From: Faecalibacterium duncaniae
GTDB taxonomy: Bacteria; Bacillota; Clostridia; Oscillospirales; Ruminococcaceae
DNA: 64,000 nt
Direction of reading: 5' to 3'
Assembly (NCBI RefSeq): GCF_010509575.1
Contig: NZ_CP048437.1
Span: forward strand, 2,542,001 to 2,606,000
The notes beneath the pieces are model-generated. The model did no database searches. It was not told the origin of the DNA and worked only from the letters and a program-made list of their open reading frames with translations. A program made the position numbers and the translations under genes. This document shows, in pieces, positions 17,748-25,603 of the stretch (position 1 is its first letter; each line of letters begins with the position of its first letter).

Positions 17748-17786
17748 ATCAGACCGGAAGCCGAAAGGTTTCCGGTCTGATTTTTT
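17748..17786 (+). terminator. Terminator of the tRNA-Arg/His transcript
   Basis: A 12-bp stem (17748-17759 with 17770-17781) followed by six T residues. Confidence 0.88.
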
Positions 17787-17867
17787 GCTTTTCCGGCCCA
17801 TTTTAACACGTATTTCCGTTGTTTTTCCGCTTTCTGCCGAAAAGTACAACTTTTTTTGAAATTGCGC

Positions 17868-17895
17868 TTGACAATTCCGGATTCCATGGTATAAT
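17868..17895 (+). promoter_or_regulatory. tRNA-Leu promoter
   Basis: -35 TTGACA, 16-nt spacer, -10 TATAAT, about 45 nt before tRNA-Leu. Confidence 0.82.
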
Positions 17896-17939
17896 AACTA
17901 ACGTTCCGAGCCGAACGGCCCACGAACAAAACAGAATAT

Positions 17940-18026
17940 GCGGATATGGCGGAATTGGCAGACGCGTTAGATTCAGGTTCTAATCGGGGCAACTCGGTGG
18001 AGGTTCAAGTCCTCTTATCCGCACCA
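17940..18026 (+). tRNA. tRNA-Leu (anticodon CAG), ICE attachment gene
   Basis: A class II tRNA with long variable arm. Acceptor GCGGATA with TATCCGC, anticodon loop TTCAGGT on TTAGA/TCTAA. The 3' CCA is encoded (18024-18026) and forms part of the integration site of the adjoining conjugative element. The gene remains intact after insertion. Confidence 0.95.
18020..18026 (+). repeat. Putative attL core (CGCACCA)
   Basis: The last seven bases of tRNA-Leu recur as an exact direct repeat at 52461-52467, bracketing the element. See the attR entry. Confidence 0.7.
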
Positions 18027-18077
18027 TGACGAATGTTCTTACAGCATTTAGCTGTCAAAGAACATTCGTCATTTTTT
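18027..18077 (+). terminator. Element-borne terminator replacing the tRNA-Leu terminator
   Basis: A 14-bp perfect stem (18027-18040 with 18058-18071) followed by TTTTTT, beginning at the base after the CCA. It is AT-rich compared with the other tRNA terminators here. It may also serve as a recombinase recognition arm. Confidence 0.8.
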
Positions 18078-18082
18078 ATTTG

Positions 18083-19792
18083 CTAAATAGCGACATCACA
18101 GGGGGCGTAGTTCACAACTACGCCTTTTCTTGTATTCACCGATACATCGGGTGTCGGTAAAGGAAGTGCGCTTGGAATCTCGATGGTGCCCACGCAGTTG
18201 TAGTGAATGCGGAGCCGCTGCTCCCATACACCATTGACCTTTTCTGCATTGAACACTTCGATTTTTTCCACCAGTTCATTCAGCATCCGGGGTGTCAGCT
18301 TTTTTGCTCTGGTGTACTTGCGAACCAGACTGATGAACATATCCGTTGTCATGGTGCGGCTGCTCTGCTTTTCGATTTCGGAGCGGAGCTGTTTGATTTT
18401 CTCGGTCAGCTCCTTTTGCTCGTCCTCATATCTCCGGGACATTCTGGAAAAGCGTTCGTCAGAGATTTTGCCGGAAACATTGTCCTCATAGATGCGCTCA
18501 AAAAGGCCGTCCAGTTCTTCATCACGGGCAAGGAGTGCTTTCAACTCTTTCTCTTTCAGCTTGCGGTCGGCTTCGTCCGCCTGCTGGGAGTGCCCGATAA
18601 TAGCCTTCAAAAAGTCGTCCTCATAGAGGCTGGCAAACTTGGTCAGCCGCCGAATCTCGCCCAGCACCACTTCTTCCAGAAAGTCTACCCTGATGTAGTG
18701 GGTGGATTGGCAGGTGCCACGGTTGCCCTTGTAGTTGGAGCAGTTGAAATACTTGATTTCCGGGTTGCCCTGATTGAAGTGGAAATGCAGATTGCAGCCG
18801 CAGTCTGCGCAGACAAGCAAGCCAGAGAACATATTGTGTTCTCCGTTGCTGGTACGGCGTTTGCGCATTTTTCCGCGTTTCTGCTGTACCTGTTCAAACA
18901 CGGCTCGCTCAATAATTGGCTCGTGAACATTTTGGAACACTACCCAATTTTCCGGGTCGTTATGAATCCGCTTCTTATTCTTGTAGGACTTGGAGTAGGT
19001 TTTGAAGTTCAGAACATCACCACAATACTCCTGCTGGTACAGAAGATGGGTAATCGTGGAGCCATTCCACTTGGTGGCGGGGCGCGTCTTGGCCTTTCCG
19101 GGACGGCCGATGCCTTTCTGAATCCAGTAGGCCTGCGGCGTCAGGATGCCTTCCTTTTCAAACTGGGTGGCAATCTGTTCCGTGCCAAAGCCCTCCAACG
19201 TCATATCAAAAATGCGCCGGACAACTTGTGCAGCTTCTTCATCAATGATCCAATGCTTGGGATTGTTCGGGTCCTTGATATATCCATAGGGAGGAAGTCC
19301 CATCGGTTCGCCGGAGTTGCCTTTGATTTTATTACTGATACGGCGTTTCTTGCTGATGTCACGGGCATACCACTCATTGAACAGGTTTCGGATGGGTGCC
19401 AGTTCGTTTTCTCCCTCGGCCGTGTCGATGTTGTCCGAAACGGCAACAAGTCGGATGTCATGGTCTGGGAAAAATTCTTCTGTCAGCCGTCCGACCTCAA
19501 TATAGTTTCGGCCCAGACGGGAAAGGTCTTTGACGAACACAGCGGAGGCTTTCCCTTGTTCGAGCTGCTGCATCATTTCAACGAAACCGGGACGGTTCAT
19601 GGTCACGCCGGAAATGCCATCATCCAGAAAGTGAACCAGATTGGTATAGCCTTTTTCCTTTGCAACTTTGGTGAGCAGTTTCTTTTGGTTGCCGATGCTG
19701 TAACTCTCGCCCTCCAAATTATCATCACGGGAAAGACGCTCATAGAGAAAAGCGGTTGCTTCACGGGATTTCTTGTTACTCGACTGTTTCAT
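18083..19792 (-). CDS. Large serine recombinase (TnpX-type), integrase of the ICE
   Basis: 569 residues from ATG 19792 (AAAGGAG upstream). The N-terminal resolvase domain has catalytic Ser21 in YERLSRDD, then FLDDGISG and KDLSRLGRNY. A recombinase domain follows, then a zinc ribbon (CADCGC and CSN...TC, about residues 320-360) and a coiled coil rich in Lys/Glu before the C-terminal segment. These are the parts of a TnpX/Tn4451-like large serine recombinase that excises and inserts the element. Its stop lies only 12 nt from the left terminator stem. No tyrosine integrase is present, which is notable given the tRNA 3'-end site. Confidence 0.93.
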   Translation of the reverse strand: MKQSSNKKSREATAFLYERLSRDDNLEGESYSIGNQKKLLTKVAKEKGYTNLVHFLDDGISGVTMNRPGFVEMMQQLEQGKASAVFVKDLSRLGRNYIEVGRLTEEFFPDHDIRLVAVSDNIDTAEGENELAPIRNLFNEWYARDISKKRRISNKIKGNSGEPMGLPPYGYIKDPNNPKHWIIDEEAAQVVRRIFDMTLEGFGTEQIATQFEKEGILTPQAYWIQKGIGRPGKAKTRPATKWNGSTITHLLYQQEYCGDVLNFKTYSKSYKNKKRIHNDPENWVVFQNVHEPIIERAVFEQVQQKRGKMRKRRTSNGEHNMFSGLLVCADCGCNLHFHFNQGNPEIKYFNCSNYKGNRGTCQSTHYIRVDFLEEVVLGEIRRLTKFASLYEDDFLKAIIGHSQQADEADRKLKEKELKALLARDEELDGLFERIYEDNVSGKISDERFSRMSRRYEDEQKELTEKIKQLRSEIEKQSSRTMTTDMFISLVRKYTRAKKLTPRMLNELVEKIEVFNAEKVNGVWEQRLRIHYNCVGTIEIPSALPLPTPDVSVNTRKGVVVNYAPCDVAI

Positions 19793-19890
19793 ACTCGCTC
19801 CTTTCTTGGGACAGTCGAATAGCAAATTCACTTGTACACCTATATTATAACACAATCCGCTTTCTCTGTCCGCTGCCTCCCGAAAGGTCA

Positions 19891-20070
19891 TTATAATTTT
19901 TCGCTTTCGGATTTCATCAGCCGGAGAAGAACTTCTCCTAAGGTCTGGGAGCTTTCTTCTTTGAACACCGGCTCAACGATAAAGGAGCGATTGCCAATAC
20001 GATAAGTTGAATCCAGAGTAAGCACCTCTGGATTTTTTGTTTTTTCAGGGTTTATCTTTTTCGCTTGCAT
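19891..20070 (-). CDS. TnpW-like small transposon protein
   Basis: 59 residues, ATG 20070 with AAAGGGG upstream. It has a basic N-terminus, a central beta-rich LDSTYRIGNRSFIVEPVFKE and a helical tail ending LLRLMKSESEKL. It matches my recollection of the small protein encoded just upstream of TnpX-type recombinases in Tn4451/Tn1549-like elements. Role unknown; probably an accessory of recombination or its control. Confidence 0.7.
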   Translation of the reverse strand: MQAKKINPEKTKNPEVLTLDSTYRIGNRSFIVEPVFKEESSQTLGEVLLRLMKSESEKL

Positions 20071-20455
20071 CGTAAAATCCCCTTTCTTAAAAATCAAAAA
20101 ATGAGCCAACGGACGGCTGCTGGCAGCAGCCCACGGGAATCTCACCCCTGCATTTCTCATGCAGCCCTACTCATTGCCTGCGACGCTCTGAACGCTCGGA
20201 CTTTGACGGTAAGGGAGTATCAGCCTGTCGGTATGTCATGGCCCGCAAGCAGCCGCGCTTGCATTGCGGCGTGGTGATGATCGCTCCACTTTTCAAAGAA
20301 AAGTATCTTGGCGCACCCGCCGTCCGGCTCGATACAGACAGCAACGTGTCCGTTTGCCCTATGATGCACCGCCATTATCCTGCGGGCTTTCTTTGTCAAA
20401 GAACTAGAAAAGGCATCGTATGGAAAGGGGAACAGCACACGATGCCTACGTTGAA
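20071..20455. other. Intergenic stretch without a supported gene
   Basis: 385 bp between tnpW and the HTH_16 gene. A short minus-strand frame with an internal ATG at 20375 (AVHHRANGHVAVCIEPDGG) is open but has only a weak AGGA site 2 nt away and no recognised homology. A GCTGCTGGCAGCAGC hairpin lies near 20116. The rightmost part holds the terminator of the regulatory operon. Confidence 0.5.
20406..20446 (-). terminator. Probable terminator of the sigma/HTH operon
   Basis: An 8-bp stem GGCATCGT (20412-20419) with ACGATGCC (20439-20446), followed on the minus strand by TTTTCT. Long loop, so of moderate strength. Confidence 0.5.
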
Positions 20456-20698
20456 TCAGGTCAAGTCAAAATCAAGGATAGCAATTATCAGTTTTGCTTC
20501 CAGACGATTGCGCAGTTCTTCATCAACTTGCAGACGAGGATAGCCGTCAGAGCCATAGCTCGTCCGAGTTGACAGTGCAGCAATGTAGCTAGAATAATGC
20601 CGGACTACCCGGCTCACTGCTTCGGCGTCTCCTGCAACAGCGGCAGCGATTATCGGGTAAGGAAGCAGCGATGCCCGTGTGTGCGCAGATTTAGTCAT
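20456..20698 (-). CDS. Helix-turn-helix (HTH_16) conjugative element regulator
   Basis: 80 residues. LPYPIIAAAVAGDAEAVSRV and HYSSYIAALS match the HTH_16 family found beside sigma-like proteins in Tn916/Tn1549-type elements (Orf8-like). The ATG at 20698 has GGGAGGTG upstream. It overlaps the sigma-like gene by 8 nt, so the two are co-translated. It probably helps control transfer or excision; direct targets are unknown. Confidence 0.8.
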   Translation of the reverse strand: MTKSAHTRASLLPYPIIAAAVAGDAEAVSRVVRHYSSYIAALSTRTSYGSDGYPRLQVDEELRNRLEAKLIIAILDFDLT

Positions 20699-21239
20699 CC
20701 GCTTCACCTCCCATCAGCTTTTTCAGCAGCCGATAGGCTTTATACCTGCGAGTATTGACCGTTCTTCTGGCCATGCCCATGCACTTTGCTATCTGTTCGT
20801 CTGTCATCCATAGAAACCAGTGCATCATAAAAATTTCCCGGTCTTTTGGTGACAGCCGTAGAAGTGCCGTGGCCAATCGGTCGTTCTCGATTAGCACAAC
20901 AGCATTTCCCACGGGAAAAGCCGTATACTCCCATGAGTAACGATCGTAAACTGCAAGCTGGGCCACATCTGTCCCGGACAGTTCTTCCAAAGATGCAAAA
21001 CGTTTTTGATGACGGCTGATCTGCCGATAGCCGTTACATGCCTCGCATTTCAACACCTTTTTGCAGTAGCTGTCAAAGGCGTGCTGCTTGTGTTCGTAGT
21101 AGCGGTTTGGTTTCAAGTTTTCACCTCCCCTCGTGCTGGGAGGCAGCTCTTTTCTTCCCCTTTCGCTCACTACTCGTTCACCAACGGGTTCATTTGGCTG
21201 ATTTTTAAGATTGATATGAAAATTTTTCCTGCCGTTCAT
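20691..21239 (-). CDS. Sigma-70-like regulator of the ICE (Orf7-like)
   Basis: 182 residues from ATG 21239 (AAAGGAAC upstream). RYYEHKQHAFDSYCKKVLKCEA and the C-terminal MTDEQIAKCMGMARRTVNTR helix-turn-helix resemble region 4 of ECF-like sigma factors carried by Tn916-family elements. A TTG at 21116 with an excellent GGGAGGTG site would give a 141-residue protein, the usual family length, so the first 41 residues may be untranslated or an alternative form. A leader peptide and attenuator precede it. It is probably an activator of recombination or transfer genes. Confidence 0.8.
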   Translation of the reverse strand: MNGRKNFHINLKNQPNEPVGERVVSERGRKELPPSTRGGENLKPNRYYEHKQHAFDSYCKKVLKCEACNGYRQISRHQKRFASLEELSGTDVAQLAVYDRYSWEYTAFPVGNAVVLIENDRLATALLRLSPKDREIFMMHWFLWMTDEQIAKCMGMARRTVNTRRYKAYRLLKKLMGGEADD

Positions 21240-21362
21240 AGAATTGTTCCTTTCGTTCTGTTCGGGTTTATAGGCCGGAGCAAAACGAGGCGGAGAACGG
21301 CATCCGATACCCAATCGTAGGTTGTCAAAATGCGGGGCTTTATCGGATGTGAATTGAAGTAT

Positions 21363-21404
21363 ATAAAAAGCGAGCCACAACTCACTTCTATGAGTATGGC
21401 TCGC
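21363..21404 (-). terminator. Attenuator-type terminator in the sigma operon leader
   Basis: GCGAGCCA (21370-21377) pairs with TGGCTCGC (21397-21404), with an inner ACTCA/TGAGT stem. Read on the minus strand it is followed by TTTTTATA. It stands between a 13-codon leader frame and the sigma-like gene. Confidence 0.75.
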
Positions 21405-21427
21405 CTCTACGTTATTTGAATATTTTT

Positions 21428-21469
21428 TTAATTGGTGTTAGGGCTTTTCGAGTGGGCGGTAAGCCCCAT
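21428..21469 (-). CDS. 13-residue leader peptide upstream of the sigma-like operon
   Basis: ATG at 21469 with AAGGAG 11 nt upstream, reading MGLTAHSKSPNTN then TAA. The coding bases contain a hairpin (GGGGCTT with AAGCCCT-like pairing) that could compete with the downstream terminator. The arrangement of SD, short frame, hairpin and terminator is that of translational attenuation, as known upstream of tet(M) in Tn916. That it is translated is inference. Confidence 0.5.
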   Translation of the reverse strand: MGLTAHSKSPNTN

Positions 21470-21536
21470 TTTATTTTGCGCTCCTTTATTTTGATACTCT
21501 TATCCATATAGCTCTTTGCTTCAAATTATGAGCTAT

Positions 21537-21555
21537 AACTCACACAATGTGAGTT
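21537..21555. promoter_or_regulatory. Palindromic operator candidate
   Basis: AACTCACA-CAA-TGTGAGTT, perfect 8-bp arms with a 3-nt centre, midway between the divergent sigma-like operon and the HTH repressor gene. It is probably the binding site of the HTH protein encoded 58 bp to the right. Confidence 0.55.
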
Positions 21556-21612
21556 GTATGGTTATTTATATGAGCGATAGCACACCCTACAATGAGGTAG
21601 AGGTGATGTATA

Positions 21613-21942
21613 GTGAACAATCCTCTTGACTTGTTTGCATGGAAAGTGCGGTCAGAACGTAAGCGGCAGCATTTGACACAGAGAAAATTGGCTGAACGGC
21701 TCAATATGAACGCCCGTACAATCATAGATTTGGAAACCTGCCAGAGTAACCCCAAATTTGAAACGGTGGCTCTTGTCGCCAAAGAGTTAAATATCAGCGT
21801 GGATGCTGCCATTTTTCCAGACATGGTAAATCAGACGGTTTCAAAAACAGTTGTAGACTTCTTTGCCGGGAAAAGCGAGGCAGAAATTGAAAAATATATT
21901 GCGCTTTGCAAACAGGCGGAAGCATTTCAAAAAGACGAATAA
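21613..21942 (+). CDS. XRE-family HTH regulator of the ICE
   Basis: 109 residues from GTG 21613 with GAGGTGAT upstream. A classical HTH_3 domain, LTQRKLAERLNMNARTIIDL, fills the N-terminal half; the C-terminus is a short helical tail. Cro/CI-type repressors of this size sit in the same place in Tn1549-like elements. It is divergent from the sigma-like operon and next to a palindrome, suggesting autoregulation and control of excision or transfer. Confidence 0.85.
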   Translation: MNNPLDLFAWKVRSERKRQHLTQRKLAERLNMNARTIIDLETCQSNPKFETVALVAKELNISVDAAIFPDMVNQTVSKTVVDFFAGKSEAEIEKYIALCKQAEAFQKDE

Positions 21943-21980
21943 CGCGGTCGGATATATCAATCTCGGCCGCGTTATTTTTT
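21938..21980 (+). terminator. Terminator of the HTH regulator gene
   Basis: AATAACGCGG (21938-21947, overlapping the stop codon) pairs with CCGCGTTATT (21967-21976), followed by TTTT. Confidence 0.8.
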
Positions 21981-22054
21981 ACCTATTTGTTTCTATGCGG
22001 ACGGATTATGATATACGCACAATGGAACCTCCGCATCGCATACGCTGAATTTTG

Positions 22055-23803
22055 TTAAGCAAGGCTCCATCCAGCCGCATTCTTTCGGATGTTGACAAAC
22101 TCCTGATAAATGCCGGGCTGCTTCAAAAGTTCTTCGTGCGTGCCCTGCTGTGCAATCTGGCCGTTGTCAATGACCAAAATCTGATCGGCATTCTGGATGG
22201 TATTCAGACGGTGGGCGATTACGAGAAGTGTCTTGCCCTTTACCAGTTCCGAGATGGCCTCCTGAATATAGCTTTCGTTATCAGTATCTACGCTTGCGGT
22301 AGCTTCATCCAAAATGATGATAGGGGCATCTTTCAAGATGCAGCGTGCAATCGAGATGCGCTGCTTTTCACCGCCGGAGAGTGTAGCACCGCCTTCACCA
22401 ACTACGGTCTGGAATCCATCAGGCAACGCCATGATGAAATCATAGCAGCGGGCCTTCTTAGCAGCTGCATAGACTTCTTCCTCTGTGGCGTCCGGTTTGC
22501 CTATGCTGATATTGTTGTAAATGGTATCTTGGAATAAGTACACTCGCTGGAATACCATGCTGATCTGCTCCATCAGCTCTGCCAAAGGCACGTTCCGAAT
22601 GTCCATACCTCTTATTATTATGCTGCCAGATTTTACATCCCAAAGCCGAGCCAGTAAATTGGCAATAGTAGACTTTCCGCCGCCAGAAGGTCCGACTAAA
22701 GCAGTCATAGAATCTTTCTTCATGGCAAAGCTGATATGATGCAGAACTTCTTTGTCCTGATAAGCAAATACAACATCGTTAAACTGAACTTCTGGCTGTC
22801 CCGGCTGTGCCTGTGCAGGAAGATGCTGCTTGCCCGTGTCGGGAAGTTCAGGCTCATTCAGGACTGCTTCAATGCGGTCAAGAGCTGCATTCATAACGGT
22901 AAGGCGAGATGCTTCCCCATAAAGAGCTTTCAGCGGTCCAAAGAGGTCAAACACAAACAGCAGAACACCAAGCACATAGGCCAGCGGAAGTGCGCCGCGC
23001 TGTTCCAATACAATCGACAAGCCGAAAATCGCCGCAATACCAATGCCGTAAAGGATATTCAGACTCATTGTCCATGGTGTCATTTTCTGCTCAAAAGCAA
23101 GGGAGGTGTTTCTGGAACGCTGGAAATTGTCAGTCAATTCTTCTGATTTTTCGCCCAGCAGGTTGTAGCTCTTGATGACGCCAATGCCCTCCACAAAGGA
23201 TAGCACCGCATCGGTCAGCCGTTCGCTCTGCTCCTGCCGCTCTGCGGCTTCCCGCAGGGAAACCTTGTTCATTCCTTTTGACACCAGCCATGCCAGAACC
23301 GTGACGGCAGCAGCAATCAAACCAAGCTGTACGTTCAAATAAAACATGAATACCAGCAGAATCAAGGAGGACAGCAGATAGCCCATCATGTTGCCCAGCG
23401 TACTCATAGCGACTTCTTCAATGAATACCATATCCGTGCTAAGAACAGAGCTGATTTTGCCAATGTTGCCGGAAGTAAAATAGCCCATCGGAAGTTTCCG
23501 CAGATGGCTGCCCAGTTCCATGCGTTTATCCGCAAACATCAAATATCCTGCGGCACTTTGCAGGCTGTCGCTGAGGTAATGAACAAGCATTTGCACCAAC
23601 ACTGCTGCGGCAAGTCCAAGGCCGATATAAAGGCAAGTCTGGCTGGTTAGTGTGTCAGCTGCAAAGCGGCTTAAAACTACAAAGGCAAGAACGATTGGCA
23701 TTTTTGACAAAATGGATTCCAAAAACGCACAAACGAATGCACCTTGAATACGGCCTTTATAACGGCCGGAGAGTTTCAAAATTCTTGAAAACATCGCAAA
23801 CAT
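22055..23803 (-). CDS. ABC half-transporter, permease-ATPase (IrtB/YbtQ-like)
   Basis: 582 residues. Six membrane helices in the first 300 residues form an exporter-fold domain, then an ATPase with Walker A GPSGGGKST, signature LSGGEKQR, Walker B IIILDEATASVD and a switch His in VIAHRLN. It directly abuts its partner (TAA then ATG), so the two are probably a heterodimer. Exporter-fold pairs next to AraC regulators and ECF genes resemble YbtPQ/IrtAB, which import metal-siderophore complexes despite the exporter fold. The substrate here is inferred only from that context. Base composition is more AT-rich than the flanking genes. Confidence 0.85.
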   Translation of the reverse strand: MFAMFSRILKLSGRYKGRIQGAFVCAFLESILSKMPIVLAFVVLSRFAADTLTSQTCLYIGLGLAAAVLVQMLVHYLSDSLQSAAGYLMFADKRMELGSHLRKLPMGYFTSGNIGKISSVLSTDMVFIEEVAMSTLGNMMGYLLSSLILLVFMFYLNVQLGLIAAAVTVLAWLVSKGMNKVSLREAAERQEQSERLTDAVLSFVEGIGVIKSYNLLGEKSEELTDNFQRSRNTSLAFEQKMTPWTMSLNILYGIGIAAIFGLSIVLEQRGALPLAYVLGVLLFVFDLFGPLKALYGEASRLTVMNAALDRIEAVLNEPELPDTGKQHLPAQAQPGQPEVQFNDVVFAYQDKEVLHHISFAMKKDSMTALVGPSGGGKSTIANLLARLWDVKSGSIIIRGMDIRNVPLAELMEQISMVFQRVYLFQDTIYNNISIGKPDATEEEVYAAAKKARCYDFIMALPDGFQTVVGEGGATLSGGEKQRISIARCILKDAPIIILDEATASVDTDNESYIQEAISELVKGKTLLVIAHRLNTIQNADQILVIDNGQIAQQGTHEELLKQPGIYQEFVNIRKNAAGWSLA

Positions 23804-25588
23804 TTAGGCTCCCTCCTTTGCAGTGTGTACTTTCCATTCGGCACTGTCCTGTGCGGCTTTCCACAATTTCTGATATTCAGGGCAGGAGCGAATCAAATCC
23901 TGATGCTTACCCGCTGCTACCAATTTTCCGTGGTCGATGACACAAATTTGATCGGCATTCATAATGGCGGGCAGTTTGTGAGCAATCACCACGAGGGTCT
24001 TGCCTTTTACAAGTTCTGCAATGGCTGCTTCCATCTTTTCTTCATTTTCGGGGTCAGCATAGGCTGTTGCTTCATCAAGAACTACAATGGGGGCATCCTT
24101 TAAGATTGCTCGCGCCAGAGAAATACGCTGACGCTGACCGCCGGAGAGCATTTTTCCGGCATCGCCTGCCATGGAGTGAATGCCCTGCGGAAGTTTTTCA
24201 ATGAACTCCATGCACTGAGCTTTCTTTGCGGCCTCTATTACTTCTTCATCCGTTGCAGTCAACCGACCGAGCCGGATGTTTTCCAGCAGAGAAGTATTAA
24301 ACAAATACTGATCCTGCGCCACATAGGAGATACGACTGTTCAATGCTTCAAGGCTCATATCGCAAAGTTTCTGTCCGCCGATGGAAATGCTGCCCTTTTG
24401 CGGGTCATAATAGTGAATCAGCAGTTTTGCCAAGGTACTCTTGCCGGAGCCAGATTCACCGACAAGAGCAGTTTTTTGTCCAGCCTTTGCCGTAAAGGAA
24501 ATATCATGGAGAACTTCATCCTCAACCACCGCGGGCTTTCCATCCGGGCCGGGCTGTGTTGTCTGGTAAGCGAAAGAAACATGGTCGTAAGTAATGGTGT
24601 CATCTATTCCATGGAATAGATCATTCGTCTGCTGAAGTTCCGGCGCATCCAACACCTGCTCCAATGCGGAGATTTTATAGTTGAGCTGGGGCATGGTTGG
24701 CAGAAAGCCAAGAGATTTCAGCAGCGGCATACCGATACTCAAAGAAAGACACAGCACCAAAATCAAATTGGGCAGAGCCGACCAGCCGCAGAGGACAAAC
24801 CATGCACCCACAGGCAGGGTTAGGATGATGGTACAAGGAAGCAGGCTGCTGTAAATCGCCATCCACGGCCATGCCGCCCTATACCATGCCAGTGTATAGT
24901 TCCGATAATCTGATATATCTTTGCGGAACCGTTCGTAAGAATCTGCGTCTTTATTGAAAACCTTGACGACTTCCATACCGTTGATGTACTCAATAATGGT
25001 ATTGTTCATCTTTTGCCCGGCCATATAGTAAGGTCCCATTTTCTTCATACCAACGGAATACATCGTCATCATGGCAACTAAGCTAAGCGGAATGGATGCC
25101 AAAGATAACAATGCCAGCTTCCAGTCTACAAAGAACATTGCCACATAAACTGCAATGGGAACCATCAGGTTGGCGATGCCCTCCGGCATAGAGTGTGCCA
25201 GCAGAACTTCCAGACTGTCTACATCGTCCACGAACAGCTTTTTCACGGTGCCAGTGCCTTTGTCCTGAATAACACCCAGCGGCAGTTTTTCAAACCGTTT
25301 TTGCAGAGCCGTCCGCAGACGGAGCAGCGTGTCATAAGCTGCTTTATGAGAGAGATTCAGGCCCCAGCCATAGAAAAGAGCTTGCAGCACTAGACATACC
25401 AAGACCAGTATGACATGCTGGATGATAAAGGAAGCAGTGATTGCCTCCCCCATGACCAGCGGTGCAATTACCTGATATGCCAGCACAAAGGGAAAAACAC
25501 CCAGCAGAACACTGACCAGCACGATGGCTGTTGCAACATAGAGGCCTTTTTTATGAGGTCCGGCATATTCAAATACTTTTTGGAACAT
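23804..25588 (-). CDS. ABC half-transporter, permease-ATPase (IrtA/YbtP-like)
   Basis: 594 residues with six membrane helices and an ATPase: Walker A GESGSGKST, signature LSGGQRQR, Walker B IVVLDEATAYADPENE, switch His in VIAHKLP. The ADPENE form after Walker B differs from its partner, consistent with a heterodimer. It is 15 nt downstream of the ECF ATPase gene in the same minus-strand operon. Likely role: uptake or export of a small metal-binding ligand together with the downstream half-transporter. Drug export remains possible. Confidence 0.85.
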   Translation of the reverse strand: MFQKVFEYAGPHKKGLYVATAIVLVSVLLGVFPFVLAYQVIAPLVMGEAITASFIIQHVILVLVCLVLQALFYGWGLNLSHKAAYDTLLRLRTALQKRFEKLPLGVIQDKGTGTVKKLFVDDVDSLEVLLAHSMPEGIANLMVPIAVYVAMFFVDWKLALLSLASIPLSLVAMMTMYSVGMKKMGPYYMAGQKMNNTIIEYINGMEVVKVFNKDADSYERFRKDISDYRNYTLAWYRAAWPWMAIYSSLLPCTIILTLPVGAWFVLCGWSALPNLILVLCLSLSIGMPLLKSLGFLPTMPQLNYKISALEQVLDAPELQQTNDLFHGIDDTITYDHVSFAYQTTQPGPDGKPAVVEDEVLHDISFTAKAGQKTALVGESGSGKSTLAKLLIHYYDPQKGSISIGGQKLCDMSLEALNSRISYVAQDQYLFNTSLLENIRLGRLTATDEEVIEAAKKAQCMEFIEKLPQGIHSMAGDAGKMLSGGQRQRISLARAILKDAPIVVLDEATAYADPENEEKMEAAIAELVKGKTLVVIAHKLPAIMNADQICVIDHGKLVAAGKHQDLIRSCPEYQKLWKAAQDSAEWKVHTAKEGA

Positions 25589-25603
25589 AAGTCCAACCTC
25601 CTA

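Noticed and set aside
20220..20375. Small minus-strand ORF between tnpW and the HTH_16 gene
   Set aside because: Weak ribosome site, no recognised family and proline/histidine-rich composition; kept only as a note in the intergenic entry.
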